Made by a program: the position numbers and the translations under genes. A DNA stretch of 64,000 nt from Oscillospiraceae bacterium (GTDB lineage: Bacteria; Bacillota; Clostridia; Oscillospirales; CAG-272): the NCBI GenBank assembly GCA_015064385.1, contig SVSI01000002.1, positions 191,315-255,314 on the forward strand, read 5' to 3'. Below the pieces are notes generated by a model. It did no database searches. It had not been told where the DNA came from and saw only the letters and a program-made list of their open reading frames with translations. How positions within the stretch are numbered: the first letter of the stretch is position 1; each line of letters opens with the position of its first letter. Shown here in pieces: positions 25,224 through 33,790 of the stretch.

Positions 25224-26186
25224 ATGAACTATTTACCCATCTTTTTAGCAGAACCCGAACCGATAACCATCGTTTTCTGCGTAGCGCTCGTTCTTCTTCT
25301 CATTATTTTCATCGCTTGCCTGAACATCATTTCTCAGGGACACGCAGCGGTAGTTGAGCGCCTTGGAAAATACTACAAAACGTGGCAGACGGGCGTGCAT
25401 TTCAAAGCTCCCTTTATTGACAAGGTGGTTCGAAACATCGTCCTTATGGAGCAGGTCGCAGACTTCCCTCCGCAGCCCGTTATTACCAAGGACAACGTAA
25501 AGATGCAGATAGACACGGTCGTGTTCTATCAGATCACCGACTGCAAACTCTTCGCTTACGGTCACGTAAATCCTATCGCGGCTATTGAAAATCTTACCGC
25601 TACTACTCTTCGTAACATCATCGGTGACCTCGAGCTTGACGCTACCCTCACCTCGCGTGACGTTATCAACACCAAGATGCGCGCCATCCTCGACGAGGCG
25701 ACCGATCCTTGGGGAATCAAGGTAAACCGCGTAGAGCTCAAGAACATCATTCCTCCCCGCGAGATCCAGGAAGCAATGGAAAAGCAGATGAAGGCAGAGC
25801 GCGAGAGACGTGAAGCTATCCTCCGTGCAGAGGGTGAAAAGAAGTCGGCTATCCTTATTGCTGAAGGTCAGAAGCAGTCCAAGATCCTCGAAGCAGAGGC
25901 GGCAAAGCAGGCAGAGATCCTTCGTGCAACCGCTCAGAAGGAGGCAAAGATCCTCGAGGCAGAGGGTGAAGCAGAGGCCATTATTAAGGTACAGCAGGCA
26001 ACCGCAGACGGTATCAAGATGATAAACGAAGCGGGCGCGTCCAGAGAGTCGCTCATACTCAAGAGTCTCGAATCTATGGAAAAGGTTGCGGACGGAAAGG
26101 CAACCAAGATCATTATCCCCTCCGAGATACAGTCGGTAGCAAGTCTCCTTGCATCGGCAAACGAGCTCGTAGGCGACAAAAAGTAA
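25224..26186 (+). CDS. SPFH-domain (stomatin-like) membrane protein
   Basis: The 320-residue protein has an N-terminal membrane anchor (about 10-32) and a band-7/SPFH domain (ISQGHAAVVERLGKYYKTW to about 200). A long alanine/glutamate-rich coiled coil (repeats of ILRAEGEKKSA type, about 195-275) and a C-terminal hydrophobic tail (IIIPSEIQSVASLLASANEL) follow. AGGAGG lies before the ATG at 25224, which is preferred over the 7-codon longer frame. It is the QmcA/stomatin branch that pairs with NfeD. The last 96 bases are nearly repeated at 27650-27745. Confidence 0.93.
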   Translation: MNYLPIFLAEPEPITIVFCVALVLLLIIFIACLNIISQGHAAVVERLGKYYKTWQTGVHFKAPFIDKVVRNIVLMEQVADFPPQPVITKDNVKMQIDTVVFYQITDCKLFAYGHVNPIAAIENLTATTLRNIIGDLELDATLTSRDVINTKMRAILDEATDPWGIKVNRVELKNIIPPREIQEAMEKQMKAERERREAILRAEGEKKSAILIAEGQKQSKILEAEAAKQAEILRATAQKEAKILEAEGEAEAIIKVQQATADGIKMINEAGASRESLILKSLESMEKVADGKATKIIIPSEIQSVASLLASANELVGDKK

Positions 26187-26201
26187 ATCCTTAAAACGAA
26201 T

Positions 26202-26240
26202 AACAACTCTCTGCGCGGTAGCAGAGAGTTGTTTATTTTT
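26202..26240 (+). terminator. terminator after the SPFH gene
   Basis: A perfect 13-base stem AACAACTCTCTGC, loop of six, then TATTTTTC. Confidence 0.85.
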
Positions 26241-26281
26241 CAGATTAAATGTAAAAATATTACGGCGCTCGCAAAGGGCTA

Positions 26282-26309
26282 TTGACATTTCCCCGAAATA
26301 AACTATACT
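26282..26309 (+). promoter_or_regulatory. promoter of the FAD oxidoreductase
   Basis: TTGACA (26282-26287), 16-base spacer, TATACT (26304-26309). Confidence 0.7.
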
Positions 26310-26338
26310 GAAATTAAGGAAAATTACGGAGGTATTCA

Positions 26339-27619
26339 ATGGAAAGTATAACGCTATCCAAAAAGCTGAGTATCAAGAAAAGCTATGACGTTATCGTCTG
26401 CGGCGGCGGAGTTGCCGGAGTTGCGGCGGCAGTCACTGCGGCAAAAAACGGAAGCTCGGTGCTCATAATAGAAAAATCGAACATTTTGGGTGGCCTTGCC
26501 ACGCTCGGACTTGTAAATCTTTTCGTACCGATGTGCAACGGAAACGGCAAACAGATAATATTCGGACTGTGTGAAAAATGGGCGCGGCTTTCGGCAAAAT
26601 ACGGTTACGACACGATTCCGGAGGAATGGAAGGACGGCGAACCGAAGAAGCCTACGAGCGTAAGATATATCCAAAGATATTCGCCTTACATATTCGCACT
26701 TCAACTCACGGAGGAGATCACCTCGTCGGGTGCAGACATTCTTTTTGACTGTATTGCCTGCGATCCCGTAATGGAAGGAAACGTCTGCAAGGGCGTTATC
26801 ACCGAGAGTAAAAGCGGAACAGAATTTTATGCTTGCAAAATGCTCATAGACGTCACCGGTGACTGCGACGTTCTGCGCAGAGGAAAGGTACCCACGGTTG
26901 CAGGGGAAAATTTCTATTCCTATTTCGGAAAGATGATAACGCTTGCAAGCTGCAAAACGGCTCTTGAAAAAGAAGACATCAAATTTGCTTTTACAACGGT
27001 AAGCGGCGGAAGCATAAATCTTTACGGCGACGATCAGCCCGCCAATATTCCGAAATGGTCCGGACTAACCGTTGAAGAGGTAAGTGACTATCTCGTTAGA
27101 AATCAACACGAGATGCTTGAAAAGATAAAGAAAACCGACCGAAAGTCCCGTGAGATCGCAATGCTCCCTCTTATGCCGAATTTCAGAACGACTTGCCGCA
27201 TAGCAGGGGATTACTCACTTAGCGTAAACGACGCTTACCGTCATTTTGACGATTCGATCTGCGCGATAAACGACTTCGATCATAGAAATCATCTGTTCGA
27301 GGTTCCGCTCCGCACTCTCTGCCGACACGACTATCCGAATATGATAACGGCAGGACGAAGCGCGTCGGGCGTCGGATACGGTTGGGATCTTCTGCGCGTT
27401 ATTCCGCCCGCGATACTTACCGGTCAGGCGGCAGCACACGCGGCGTGTCAGGCAATACGCGAACAGGTCGGAGTTTCCGACGTAAATATCAAAACACTTC
27501 AAAAACACCTTGAAAACGACGACGTGATGATACACTTTCCCGACGAGTACGTTCCCGAGGATAAAAGCGTGATCATTCACGGAAAAAACGCAGTCGAGAT
27601 AGACGGCGGTCATAACTGA
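26339..27619 (+). CDS. FAD-dependent oxidoreductase
   Basis: The 426-residue protein is of the FAD_oxidored type. The dinucleotide-binding fold begins at YDVIVCGGGVAGVAAAV (GGGVAG at 22-27) with the acidic strand end VLIIEKSNILGGLATLGLVN. A central segment CKMLIDVTGDCDVLRR and a C-terminal FAD contact TAGRSASGVGYGWDLLRVIPP follow. The substrate is unknown; relatives are often found with sugar-degradation genes, and an SGNH esterase follows. It has its own promoter and CGGAGG, and sits between two copies of an SPFH 3' end, which suggests insertion by recombination. Confidence 0.85.
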   Translation: MESITLSKKLSIKKSYDVIVCGGGVAGVAAAVTAAKNGSSVLIIEKSNILGGLATLGLVNLFVPMCNGNGKQIIFGLCEKWARLSAKYGYDTIPEEWKDGEPKKPTSVRYIQRYSPYIFALQLTEEITSSGADILFDCIACDPVMEGNVCKGVITESKSGTEFYACKMLIDVTGDCDVLRRGKVPTVAGENFYSYFGKMITLASCKTALEKEDIKFAFTTVSGGSINLYGDDQPANIPKWSGLTVEEVSDYLVRNQHEMLEKIKKTDRKSREIAMLPLMPNFRTTCRIAGDYSLSVNDAYRHFDDSICAINDFDHRNHLFEVPLRTLCRHDYPNMITAGRSASGVGYGWDLLRVIPPAILTGQAAAHAACQAIREQVGVSDVNIKTLQKHLENDDVMIHFPDEYVPEDKSVIIHGKNAVEIDGGHN

Positions 27620-27649
27620 AAGGAAACGGCGAGATAATCTTTCGGTAGC

Positions 27650-27745
27650 GACGGAAAGGCAACCAAGATCATTATTCCCTCCGAGATACAGTCGGTAGCA
27701 AGTCTTCTTGCTTCGGCAAACGAGCTCGTAGGCGACAAAAAATAA
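27650..27745 (+). pseudogene. detached 3' fragment of an SPFH gene
   Basis: These 96 bases encode the same last 31 residues and stop as the SPFH gene at 26091-26186. They differ at only four positions, all silent third-codon changes (ATC/ATT, CTC/CTT, GCA/GCT, AAG/AAA). There is no start codon or 5' part, so it is a remnant. The all-silent pattern says the fragment came from a functional allele or paralogue that had diverged under selection, not from a fresh copy of the neighbour. Confidence 0.93.
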
Positions 27746-27768
27746 GCCCGTTTGAGTTAAAACGAAGA

Positions 27769-27797
27769 CTCCCGACCTTTCGGTCGGGAGCTTTTTT
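27769..27797 (+). terminator. terminator behind the SPFH fragment
   Basis: CTCCCGACC, loop TTTC, GGTCGGGAG, then CTTTTTT. It may be the original terminator of the donor SPFH allele. Confidence 0.9.
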
Positions 27798-27851
27798 GTT
27801 GCAGAAATATCAGTAAAAATATAAATTTATTGCGCTACTTTACAAAATTTA

Positions 27852-27880
27852 TTGACATTTGAGGACAAATGTATTAAATT
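27852..27880 (+). promoter_or_regulatory. promoter of the SGNH esterase
   Basis: TTGACA (27852-27857), 17 bases, TAAATT (27875-27880). It overlaps the upstream part of the open frame and so supports the later start at 27912. Confidence 0.7.
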
Positions 27881-27911
27881 GAAAGCAGAACTTTGTAAAG
27901 GAATGATAAAA

Positions 27912-28898
27912 ATGATACTTACTACCGAACAGTTAAAAGAGATCACACTTGGAGCACTTGATATCTACACAGACGAAAACGGTGATCTTTGCTTCAAAAG
28001 ATTTACCGACAAGCAGACCGAGTTCTATCTTAAAGACCACAAGGATCACGTTATAAGATCGAAAAACACAACGGGAATACGCCTTGCGTTTTATACCGAC
28101 GCTTCCGCTCTTACTCTTTCATACAAAATGCTTCGCGGACTTATGGCAAACTGGTTTCAGTTTGATATCACCTGCGACAAAGCGATGATCGCTCACGAGC
28201 ATATCGTAACCGAGGACGACCACTGCGAGGGCACCTTTACAACAACGCTCCCCGAGGGCGAGCACCTCATAACGATCCATTTTTCCAATCTTTGTATATT
28301 CAAGCTGTCGGGACTCGAGCTTGTAAATGCAACCTTCGTGCGTCCCCACACTCCCAAAGGGCCTAAAATTCTCTTCCTCGGAGACTCGATAACGCACGGC
28401 GCTACGGTAGACTACCCCTCGCTCACGTACTCTGCCCGCATCACCGCCATGACAGACGCAATCACCCTTAATCAGGGCGTAGGCGGAGACATATTCCGCC
28501 CCGGCATCATCGACCCCGATATTTCCTTCGATCCCGAAATCGTAACCATCGCCTTCGGCACTAACGACTGGTCGGGCGCAAGAGACAACCCGACGCTCCG
28601 TCTCGCTCGCGCAAACAAGTATTTCAGCGAGGTTCAGTCTGCATTTCCCAGTGCGAAGATCGTATATATTTCTCCCATTTGGAGAAATCTCACCGAGGAG
28701 GAGTACGCGACGTTTTTACCCGCAAGAAAAGAGTTTGAAGCGCTCGCAAAAGAGAAAGGAATAGACGTAGTTGACGGCTTTACTCTCGTTCCTCATCTTC
28801 TTCCCTTCTACGCGGACGGACTGCACCCCAATGCGCTCGGAGATTCGCTCTACGCAGAAAATCTTGCGGTAGCGCTGAAAAAACTCGGAGTTATATAA
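27912..28898 (+). CDS. SGNH/GDSL-family esterase with N-terminal accessory domain
   Basis: The 328-residue protein lacks a signal peptide, so it is probably cytoplasmic. Residues 1-145 look like a beta-sandwich of the kind preceding SGNH carbohydrate esterases. The hydrolase domain shows block I GDSITHG (serine 159), block II glycine in GVGGD, block III GTND, and block V DGLHPN (D302, H305). The start ATG at 27912 has AAAGGA nine bases upstream. Substrate is probably an acylated sugar, by family. The neighbouring oxidoreductase is transcribed separately. Confidence 0.88.
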   Translation: MILTTEQLKEITLGALDIYTDENGDLCFKRFTDKQTEFYLKDHKDHVIRSKNTTGIRLAFYTDASALTLSYKMLRGLMANWFQFDITCDKAMIAHEHIVTEDDHCEGTFTTTLPEGEHLITIHFSNLCIFKLSGLELVNATFVRPHTPKGPKILFLGDSITHGATVDYPSLTYSARITAMTDAITLNQGVGGDIFRPGIIDPDISFDPEIVTIAFGTNDWSGARDNPTLRLARANKYFSEVQSAFPSAKIVYISPIWRNLTEEEYATFLPARKEFEALAKEKGIDVVDGFTLVPHLLPFYADGLHPNALGDSLYAENLAVALKKLGVI

Positions 28899-28906
28899 AC
28901 AGTAAG

Positions 28907-28940
28907 CAAAACACCACCGAATCAAATCGGTGGTGTTTTT
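28907..28940. terminator. bidirectional terminator between the esterase and kdgK
   Basis: A perfect 13- to 14-base stem AAAACACCACCGA / TCGGTGGTGTTTTT with a six-base loop and T runs on both strands. Confidence 0.88.
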
Positions 28941-28950
28941 ACTTTTTAAT

Positions 28951-29000
28951 TAAAGTTTTTGGGGAGGTTTGGAACACCTTTTTTCAAAAAGGGGTTCCAA
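28951..29000 (+). repeat. dispersed palindromic element, copy 2
   Basis: Matches 11187-11236 at 48 of 50 positions in the same orientation. The right half is an inverted repeat (TTGGAAC...GTTCCAA). It sits just past the kdgK stop codon, in a 3' untranslated position like copy 1. Confidence 0.92.
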
Positions 29001-29012
29001 AGAAAGTCCTCG

Positions 29013-30041
29013 TTATCTCTGAATTCTTCCCGATCCGTCGCCGCCTGCGAGCTTTTCAACCTCTGCAACGGTAACCATATTATAGTCACCCTCGATAGAG
29101 TGCTTAAGTGCAGATGCCGCAACTGCGAACTCAACTGCACCCTGCGTGGTCTTGCCGCTAAGGAGCGAGTAGATAAGTCCGCCGCCGAACGAGTCACCGC
29201 CGCCTACGCGGTCAATGATGTGAAGATCGTACTTCTTGGAGAAGCAGTACTCGTCTTCCTTAACGTTGTAAAGCATAGCCGACCAGCCGTTGTCGAATGC
29301 GCTGCGGCTCTCACGGAGAGTGATAGCAACGTACTCAAATCCGAATTTGTCTGCGAGCTGTTTTGCAACAGACTTGTAGCCCTCGTGGTTGAGCTTTCCG
29401 CCGTAAATGTCGGTTGCCTCTGCCTCGATACCGAATACGTCCTTTGCGTCCTCCTCGTTGGAGATGCAAACGTCAACATACTGACAAAGCTCGGTCATTG
29501 CCTCTCTTGCCTGATCTCTGGTCCAGAGCTTGCCGCGGTAGTTAAGGTCGCAGGAGATCTTGATTCCCTTTGCCTTAGCCGCCTTGCACGCCTGTTTGCA
29601 GATCTCGACTACGTTTGCGCCGAGAGCGGGAGTAATGCCGGTGAAATGGAACCAGTCAACACCCTCGAAGATAGCGTCCCAGTCGAAGTCCTCACAGCTT
29701 GCCTTTGCGATAGCCGAGTTTGCACGGTCGTAAATGCAGACCGATCCTCTCTGAGATGCACCCTTTTCGTTGAAGTAGATACCTACTCTGTCGCCGCCGC
29801 GAACGATCTTGGTGGTGTCAACTCCGTATCTGCGAAGACTGTTTACAGCCGCCTGTCCGATAGCGTGAGTAGGAAGCTTGGTTACGTAGGATGCGTCCAT
29901 ACCGTAGTTAGCAAGAGATACCGCTACGTTTGCCTCGCCGCCGCCGAAGGTGAATTCAACGTGGTCGCACTGAACGAATCTTTCGTAATTGTAAGGTTGA
30001 AGTCTGAGCATAAGCTCACCGAATGTAACGATTTTAGCCAT
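29013..30041 (-). CDS. kdgK: 2-keto-3-deoxygluconate kinase (PfkB family)
   Basis: The 342-residue sugar kinase phosphorylates KDG in uronate/Entner-Doudoroff-type routes. The N-terminus (VTFGELMLRLQP) and the FGGGEANVAVSLANYG loop fit KdgK. The C-terminal PfkB signature is DRVGGGDSFGGGLIY with catalytic aspartate 283. AAAGGAGG precedes the ATG. It is the last gene of the peptide-transport strand, 69 bases after a small membrane gene, in a gap with a GC hairpin but no clear promoter. The substrate assignment is by resemblance; another ketose is possible. Confidence 0.85.
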   Translation of the reverse strand: MAKIVTFGELMLRLQPYNYERFVQCDHVEFTFGGGEANVAVSLANYGMDASYVTKLPTHAIGQAAVNSLRRYGVDTTKIVRGGDRVGIYFNEKGASQRGSVCIYDRANSAIAKASCEDFDWDAIFEGVDWFHFTGITPALGANVVEICKQACKAAKAKGIKISCDLNYRGKLWTRDQAREAMTELCQYVDVCISNEEDAKDVFGIEAEATDIYGGKLNHEGYKSVAKQLADKFGFEYVAITLRESRSAFDNGWSAMLYNVKEDEYCFSKKYDLHIIDRVGGGDSFGGGLIYSLLSGKTTQGAVEFAVAASALKHSIEGDYNMVTVAEVEKLAGGDGSGRIQR

Positions 30042-30110
30042 TTTTTGGCCTCCTTAAATTGTTATATTTGCGTCCCGCCTCACGGGGCGTATGATCAAAA
30101 GATTAACTTT

Positions 30111-30395
30111 TCAAAACAAGCTCTGAAATCCGCCCATAAGAAGCCACAAAAGGAAGAATGCTACCGAAATGAGTCCTATTACGACGAGCATTGGGAGGAT
30201 CATTACTTTGACGCTTTCGAAATACGTCTTAAGATGCTCTATCACTTTAGGTCTCGGTCTTTTATCCGGATCCTTCTTCTTGAAGAGCCGTTTCGACTCG
30301 TCAAGAGCCGACATATCGACGACGGTAGAGCCGTCGTCAATATATATTATCTTCTCTTTTTTTGGCTTTTTATTTTGCTTTTCAGGTGTTTTCAT
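30111..30395 (-). CDS. small single-pass membrane protein, unknown
   Basis: The 94-residue protein has a lysine-rich N-terminus, an acidic stretch (YIDDGSTVVDMSALDESKRLF) and a C-terminal membrane helix (about 65-90, VMILPMLVVIGLISVAFFLLWLL). It overlaps the end of oppF by 14 bases and uses GAGGAG inside oppF, so it is translated together with the transporter. An accessory to the transporter is possible; nothing in the sequence proves it. Confidence 0.65.
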   Translation of the reverse strand: MKTPEKQNKKPKKEKIIYIDDGSTVVDMSALDESKRLFKKKDPDKRPRPKVIEHLKTYFESVKVMILPMLVVIGLISVAFFLLWLLMGGFQSLF

Positions 30396-31482
30396 TCATT
30401 TGCTCCTCAAGCATGTGACACGCCGCAAAATGTCCTTCCCCGTACTCGCGGTATTCGGGGGTAATATGACGGCACTTTTCGGTCGCGTGAGGACATCTGG
30501 TGTGGAATCTGCATCCCTTCGGGGGATTTGCAGGAGACGGAATATCTCCCTTGAGAACTATTCTGTTCATTTTAACGTCGGGGTTCGGGTTGGGTATCGC
30601 CGAGAAGAGCGCCTTGGTGTAGGGATGAAGCGGATTTGCAAAGATGTCCTTCTTGTTTCCGAACTCCATCATAGCTCCGAGATACATAACTCCGATCTTG
30701 TCCGAAATGAACTTTACTACCGACAGATCGTGCGAAATGAAGAGGTAGGTAAGGTTCATAGACTTCTGAAGATCCTTCAGAAGGTTGATTATCTGCGCCT
30801 GAATGGACACGTCAAGTGCCGAAACGGGCTCGTCGCAGATAACGAGCTGAGGATTTACCGAAAGTGCTCTTGCGATGCATATTCTCTGACGCTGACCGCC
30901 CGAGAACTCGTGAGGATATCTCTCGTAGTAATAGTCACGCAGTCCGCACTTTTCCATAAGATCCATAACGTAGTCCTTGACCTGATTTTTAGGAACTATG
31001 TTATGTACCTTTACCGGCTCGGAAAGGATATCTCCTACCGTGCTTCTCGGAGGAAGAGAGGAATACGGATCCTGAAAGATTATCTGCATCTTGGTGCGTA
31101 TCGGACGCATCTTTGCCTTGCTGAAATCGGTAATATCCTGTCCGTCAAAGAAGATCTTTCCTCCGTCGGACGGATGTAGCTTCAGAATGGTACGCCCCAT
31201 AGTGGTCTTACCGCATCCCGACTCTCCAACGATACCGAGTGTCTCGCCCGGCTTCAAAACGAAGGAAACGTCGTCAACGGCAACGAGGTTTTGCAGCACC
31301 TTACCCGTAAGACTCTTCTTGATGGGGAAGCATTTACGCAGGTGTCTGACCTCAAGCAGTGCTTCGGGATCGAGCGGCTTTTTCATATCCTCTTCGATCT
31401 GCGCCGTACGCGCTGCCTTTTCCTCGGCGGCGATCTTTTCATCGTCGTAAACGATATTTTCTTCTTTTACCATATCTGACAT
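30382..31482 (-). CDS. oppF: oligopeptide ABC transporter ATPase OppF
   Basis: The 366-residue ATPase energises peptide import as a pair with OppD. It has Walker A GESGCGKTTM, signature FSGGQRQR, Walker B LVICDEPVSALD and the oligo/dipeptide C-terminal extension with a cysteine motif (CRFHTRCPHATEKC). An acidic 40-residue N-terminal extension precedes the usual start of the fold. It starts one base after the oppD stop. Confidence 0.95.
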   Translation of the reverse strand: MSDMVKEENIVYDDEKIAAEEKAARTAQIEEDMKKPLDPEALLEVRHLRKCFPIKKSLTGKVLQNLVAVDDVSFVLKPGETLGIVGESGCGKTTMGRTILKLHPSDGGKIFFDGQDITDFSKAKMRPIRTKMQIIFQDPYSSLPPRSTVGDILSEPVKVHNIVPKNQVKDYVMDLMEKCGLRDYYYERYPHEFSGGQRQRICIARALSVNPQLVICDEPVSALDVSIQAQIINLLKDLQKSMNLTYLFISHDLSVVKFISDKIGVMYLGAMMEFGNKKDIFANPLHPYTKALFSAIPNPNPDVKMNRIVLKGDIPSPANPPKGCRFHTRCPHATEKCRHITPEYREYGEGHFAACHMLEEQMNENT

Positions 31483-31483
31483 A

Positions 31484-32701
31484 TTACTCGGTCGCCTCCT
31501 TTTCGGCTTCGCTGTAAAGATGGCACGCTACGTAGTGCGTAGGACTTACCTGTATCATACCCGGATAGTCTCCCGAGCATTTGTCTATGCACTTTGAGCA
31601 TCTTTCCTTGAAATAGCAATGTGCGGGCATATTAACGGGGTTGGGTACGTTGCCCGGAATATTAAAGAGTGCCTCGTCGCTTGAATCCATAGTCGGCTTC
31701 GACTTCTGGAGTCCTATCGTGTAGGGATGCATAGGGTTATGGAATATCTCGGAAACGGTTCCGCGCTCGATAACGCGGCCTGCATACATAACGACGACGT
31801 AATCTGCCATCTCGGCAATTATTCCGAGGTCGTGAGTGATAAGAAGTACCGATCCGTTTATCTTGTGCTTTATGTCACGGAGCAGGTCGAGTATCTGCGC
31901 CTGAATAGTAACGTCAAGCGCGGTGGTCGGCTCGTCCGCAATAACGAGACGGGGGTTGCAGGCAAGCGCCATAGAGATCATAACTCTCTGTCTCATTCCG
32001 CCCGATAGCTCGTGCGGATAAGACTTATATACTCTCTCGGGTGCCGCGATTCCAACGAGCTCGAGCATCTCCATCGATTTTGCCTTCGCCATTTCGCGAG
32101 TTGCACCCGGAACGTGAATGAAGGTGACCTCGTCAAGCTGCTGACCTATCGTGAACACCGGGTTCAGCGAGGTCATGGGCTCCTGGAATATCATAGAGAT
32201 CTGACGTCCGCGTATGCGGTGTATCTCTCTTATCGGCATTTCTGCTATGTCGTAAATCTTTTCTTCGGTCTCATTACCTGGAAGCACTCTTCCTTTTGCG
32301 TCTCTCTTATAGTCGTTTGACGAAAAGCGGATGCTGCCCGAAACTATCTGTCCCTGCGGGCCCTGAAGCAGACGCATTACCGACATACTCGTAACCGATT
32401 TTCCGCATCCCGATTCTCCGACGACTCCGACGGTCGCCCCTTTGGGCACCTCGAACGATACGCCGTTTACCGCCTTTACAACGCCTTGATCGGTGAAGAA
32501 GTAGGTGTGAAGATCCTCTATCTCAAGAATGTTTGCGGGATCCTTCATCTCGGTGACGAATTCGCTCTCGTCTGCTTTTCTGTACTTGCGATTTTCAAGC
32601 TCACGCATTATCTTTGCGTTTTCCTTTGCTATCGCGCGTACCTCGCGTCCCGTAAGGTAGTGACCTTTTACTTTGGTTTCTTTTTCGCTAATTTTCTTCA
32701 T
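31484..32701 (-). CDS. oppD: oligopeptide ABC transporter ATPase OppD
   Basis: The 405-residue ATPase has Walker [12 protein letters not shown], signature LSGGMRQRV, Walker [13 protein letters not shown] and the C-terminal cysteine region ([14 protein letters not shown]) of Opp/Dpp ATPases. A charged, helical 55-residue N-terminal extension ([20 protein letters not shown]) is longer than usual. GGAGG lies before the ATG. Confidence 0.95.
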   Translation of the reverse strand: MKKISEKETKVKGHYLTGREVRAIAKENAKIMRELENRKYRKADESEFVTEMKDPANILEIEDLHTYFFTDQGVVKAVNGVSFEVPKGATVGVVGESGCGKSVTSMSVMRLLQGPQGQIVSGSIRFSSNDYKRDAKGRVLPGNETEEKIYDIAEMPIREIHRIRGRQISMIFQEPMTSLNPVFTIGQQLDEVTFIHVPGATREMAKAKSMEMLELVGIAAPERVYKSYPHELSGGMRQRVMISMALACNPRLVIADEPTTALDVTIQAQILDLLRDIKHKINGSVLLITHDLGIIAEMADYVVVMYAGRVIERGTVSEIFHNPMHPYTIGLQKSKPTMDSSDEALFNIPGNVPNPVNMPAHCYFKERCSKCIDKCSGDYPGMIQVSPTHYVACHLYSEAEKEATE

Positions 32702-32707
32702 TTCAGG

Positions 32708-33775
32708 TCACCTCCTCATCTTGGGGTCGAGAGCGTCACGCAGACCGTCACCCACAAAGTTGAATCCGAGAACTGCAAGGATTATGCAGATTCCGGGAGG
32801 TCCCCAGACGTTGAAGAAGTTCTGGAGAATGTTTTGGTCTGTTGCAATAATGTTTATCATAGTTCCCCACGCCGCGTACGGTGCTCTTACACCCATATTA
32901 AGGTAGGAGAGCGATGCCTCGTAGAGTATCATACTTCCGAGACTGAGCGTCATCGAAACGATAAGCTGGGGCATTACGTTGGGAACGAGATGCTTGAATA
33001 TCTTTCTCTTTACCGAATATCCCATCGCCTCTGCCGCAACCATATATTCCTGTTCGCGAAGGGAGAGGATCTGTCCGCGGACCAGACGCGCCGTTCCCGG
33101 CCACGAGAAGAGCGTGAGATAAGCCATAAGATAATATATTCTGTGCTGTGACGGAACCTCTGCAGAGTCGAGCAAAGTTCCTATTATAAGCAGTATCGGA
33201 AATCCCGGCAGACAGATAAGAATATCACATATTCTCATTATTATATCGTCTATAACTCCACCAAAATATCCTGCGATTCCGCCGAAAATAACTCCGAAGA
33301 TCGTTATTGCGAAAACGGCTATAAAGCTTACTGTAAGCGATATTTTTCCGCCGTACATAAGACGGGTAAAGACGTCTCTGCCGTCCTTATCGGTTCCGAG
33401 AAGATGGTCTTTGCTCGGCTTTGCAAGCGAGTTGATCTGCTTTGAGGTCTCAACGACCTGATACATAGTGTGCTGCTCGCCGTCTTTTTCAAACGTTACT
33501 TCCTGATAAGTATATTCGACCTTGCCGTTTTTATCCTGCTCGATCTCGCCCCACTGCGTATAAACGAGCGGACCTACCCAGCAGAAAAGGAAAAGTCCTA
33601 TGATCATAACGAGTCCCACTATACTGAGCTTCGAGCGGAAAAATCTGCGAAGCACCATACGCATAGGAGACATAAGGCGTACGTTTTTGTCAAGGGGCGC
33701 GTTTTCTTCTTCGTTGGAAGCTACCTCGGCAGTGATCTCTGCCTCTTCGGTAATATTTTTAATATTATTATCCAT
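32708..33775 (-). CDS. oppC: oligopeptide ABC transporter permease OppC
   Basis: The 355-residue permease has a 40-residue acidic cytoplasmic N-terminus, a first helix (SIVGLVMIIGLFLFCWVG), an extracytoplasmic loop longer than average (with KNGKVEYTYQEVTFEKDGEQ) and five further helices. The EAA loop (EQEYMVAAEAMGYSVKRKIFKH) contacts the ATPases. GGAGG is ahead of the ATG. Confidence 0.94.
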   Translation of the reverse strand: MDNNIKNITEEAEITAEVASNEEENAPLDKNVRLMSPMRMVLRRFFRSKLSIVGLVMIIGLFLFCWVGPLVYTQWGEIEQDKNGKVEYTYQEVTFEKDGEQHTMYQVVETSKQINSLAKPSKDHLLGTDKDGRDVFTRLMYGGKISLTVSFIAVFAITIFGVIFGGIAGYFGGVIDDIIMRICDILICLPGFPILLIIGTLLDSAEVPSQHRIYYLMAYLTLFSWPGTARLVRGQILSLREQEYMVAAEAMGYSVKRKIFKHLVPNVMPQLIVSMTLSLGSMILYEASLSYLNMGVRAPYAAWGTMINIIATDQNILQNFFNVWGPPGICIILAVLGFNFVGDGLRDALDPKMRR

Positions 33776-33790
33776 TTTTCGCCGCCTCCT

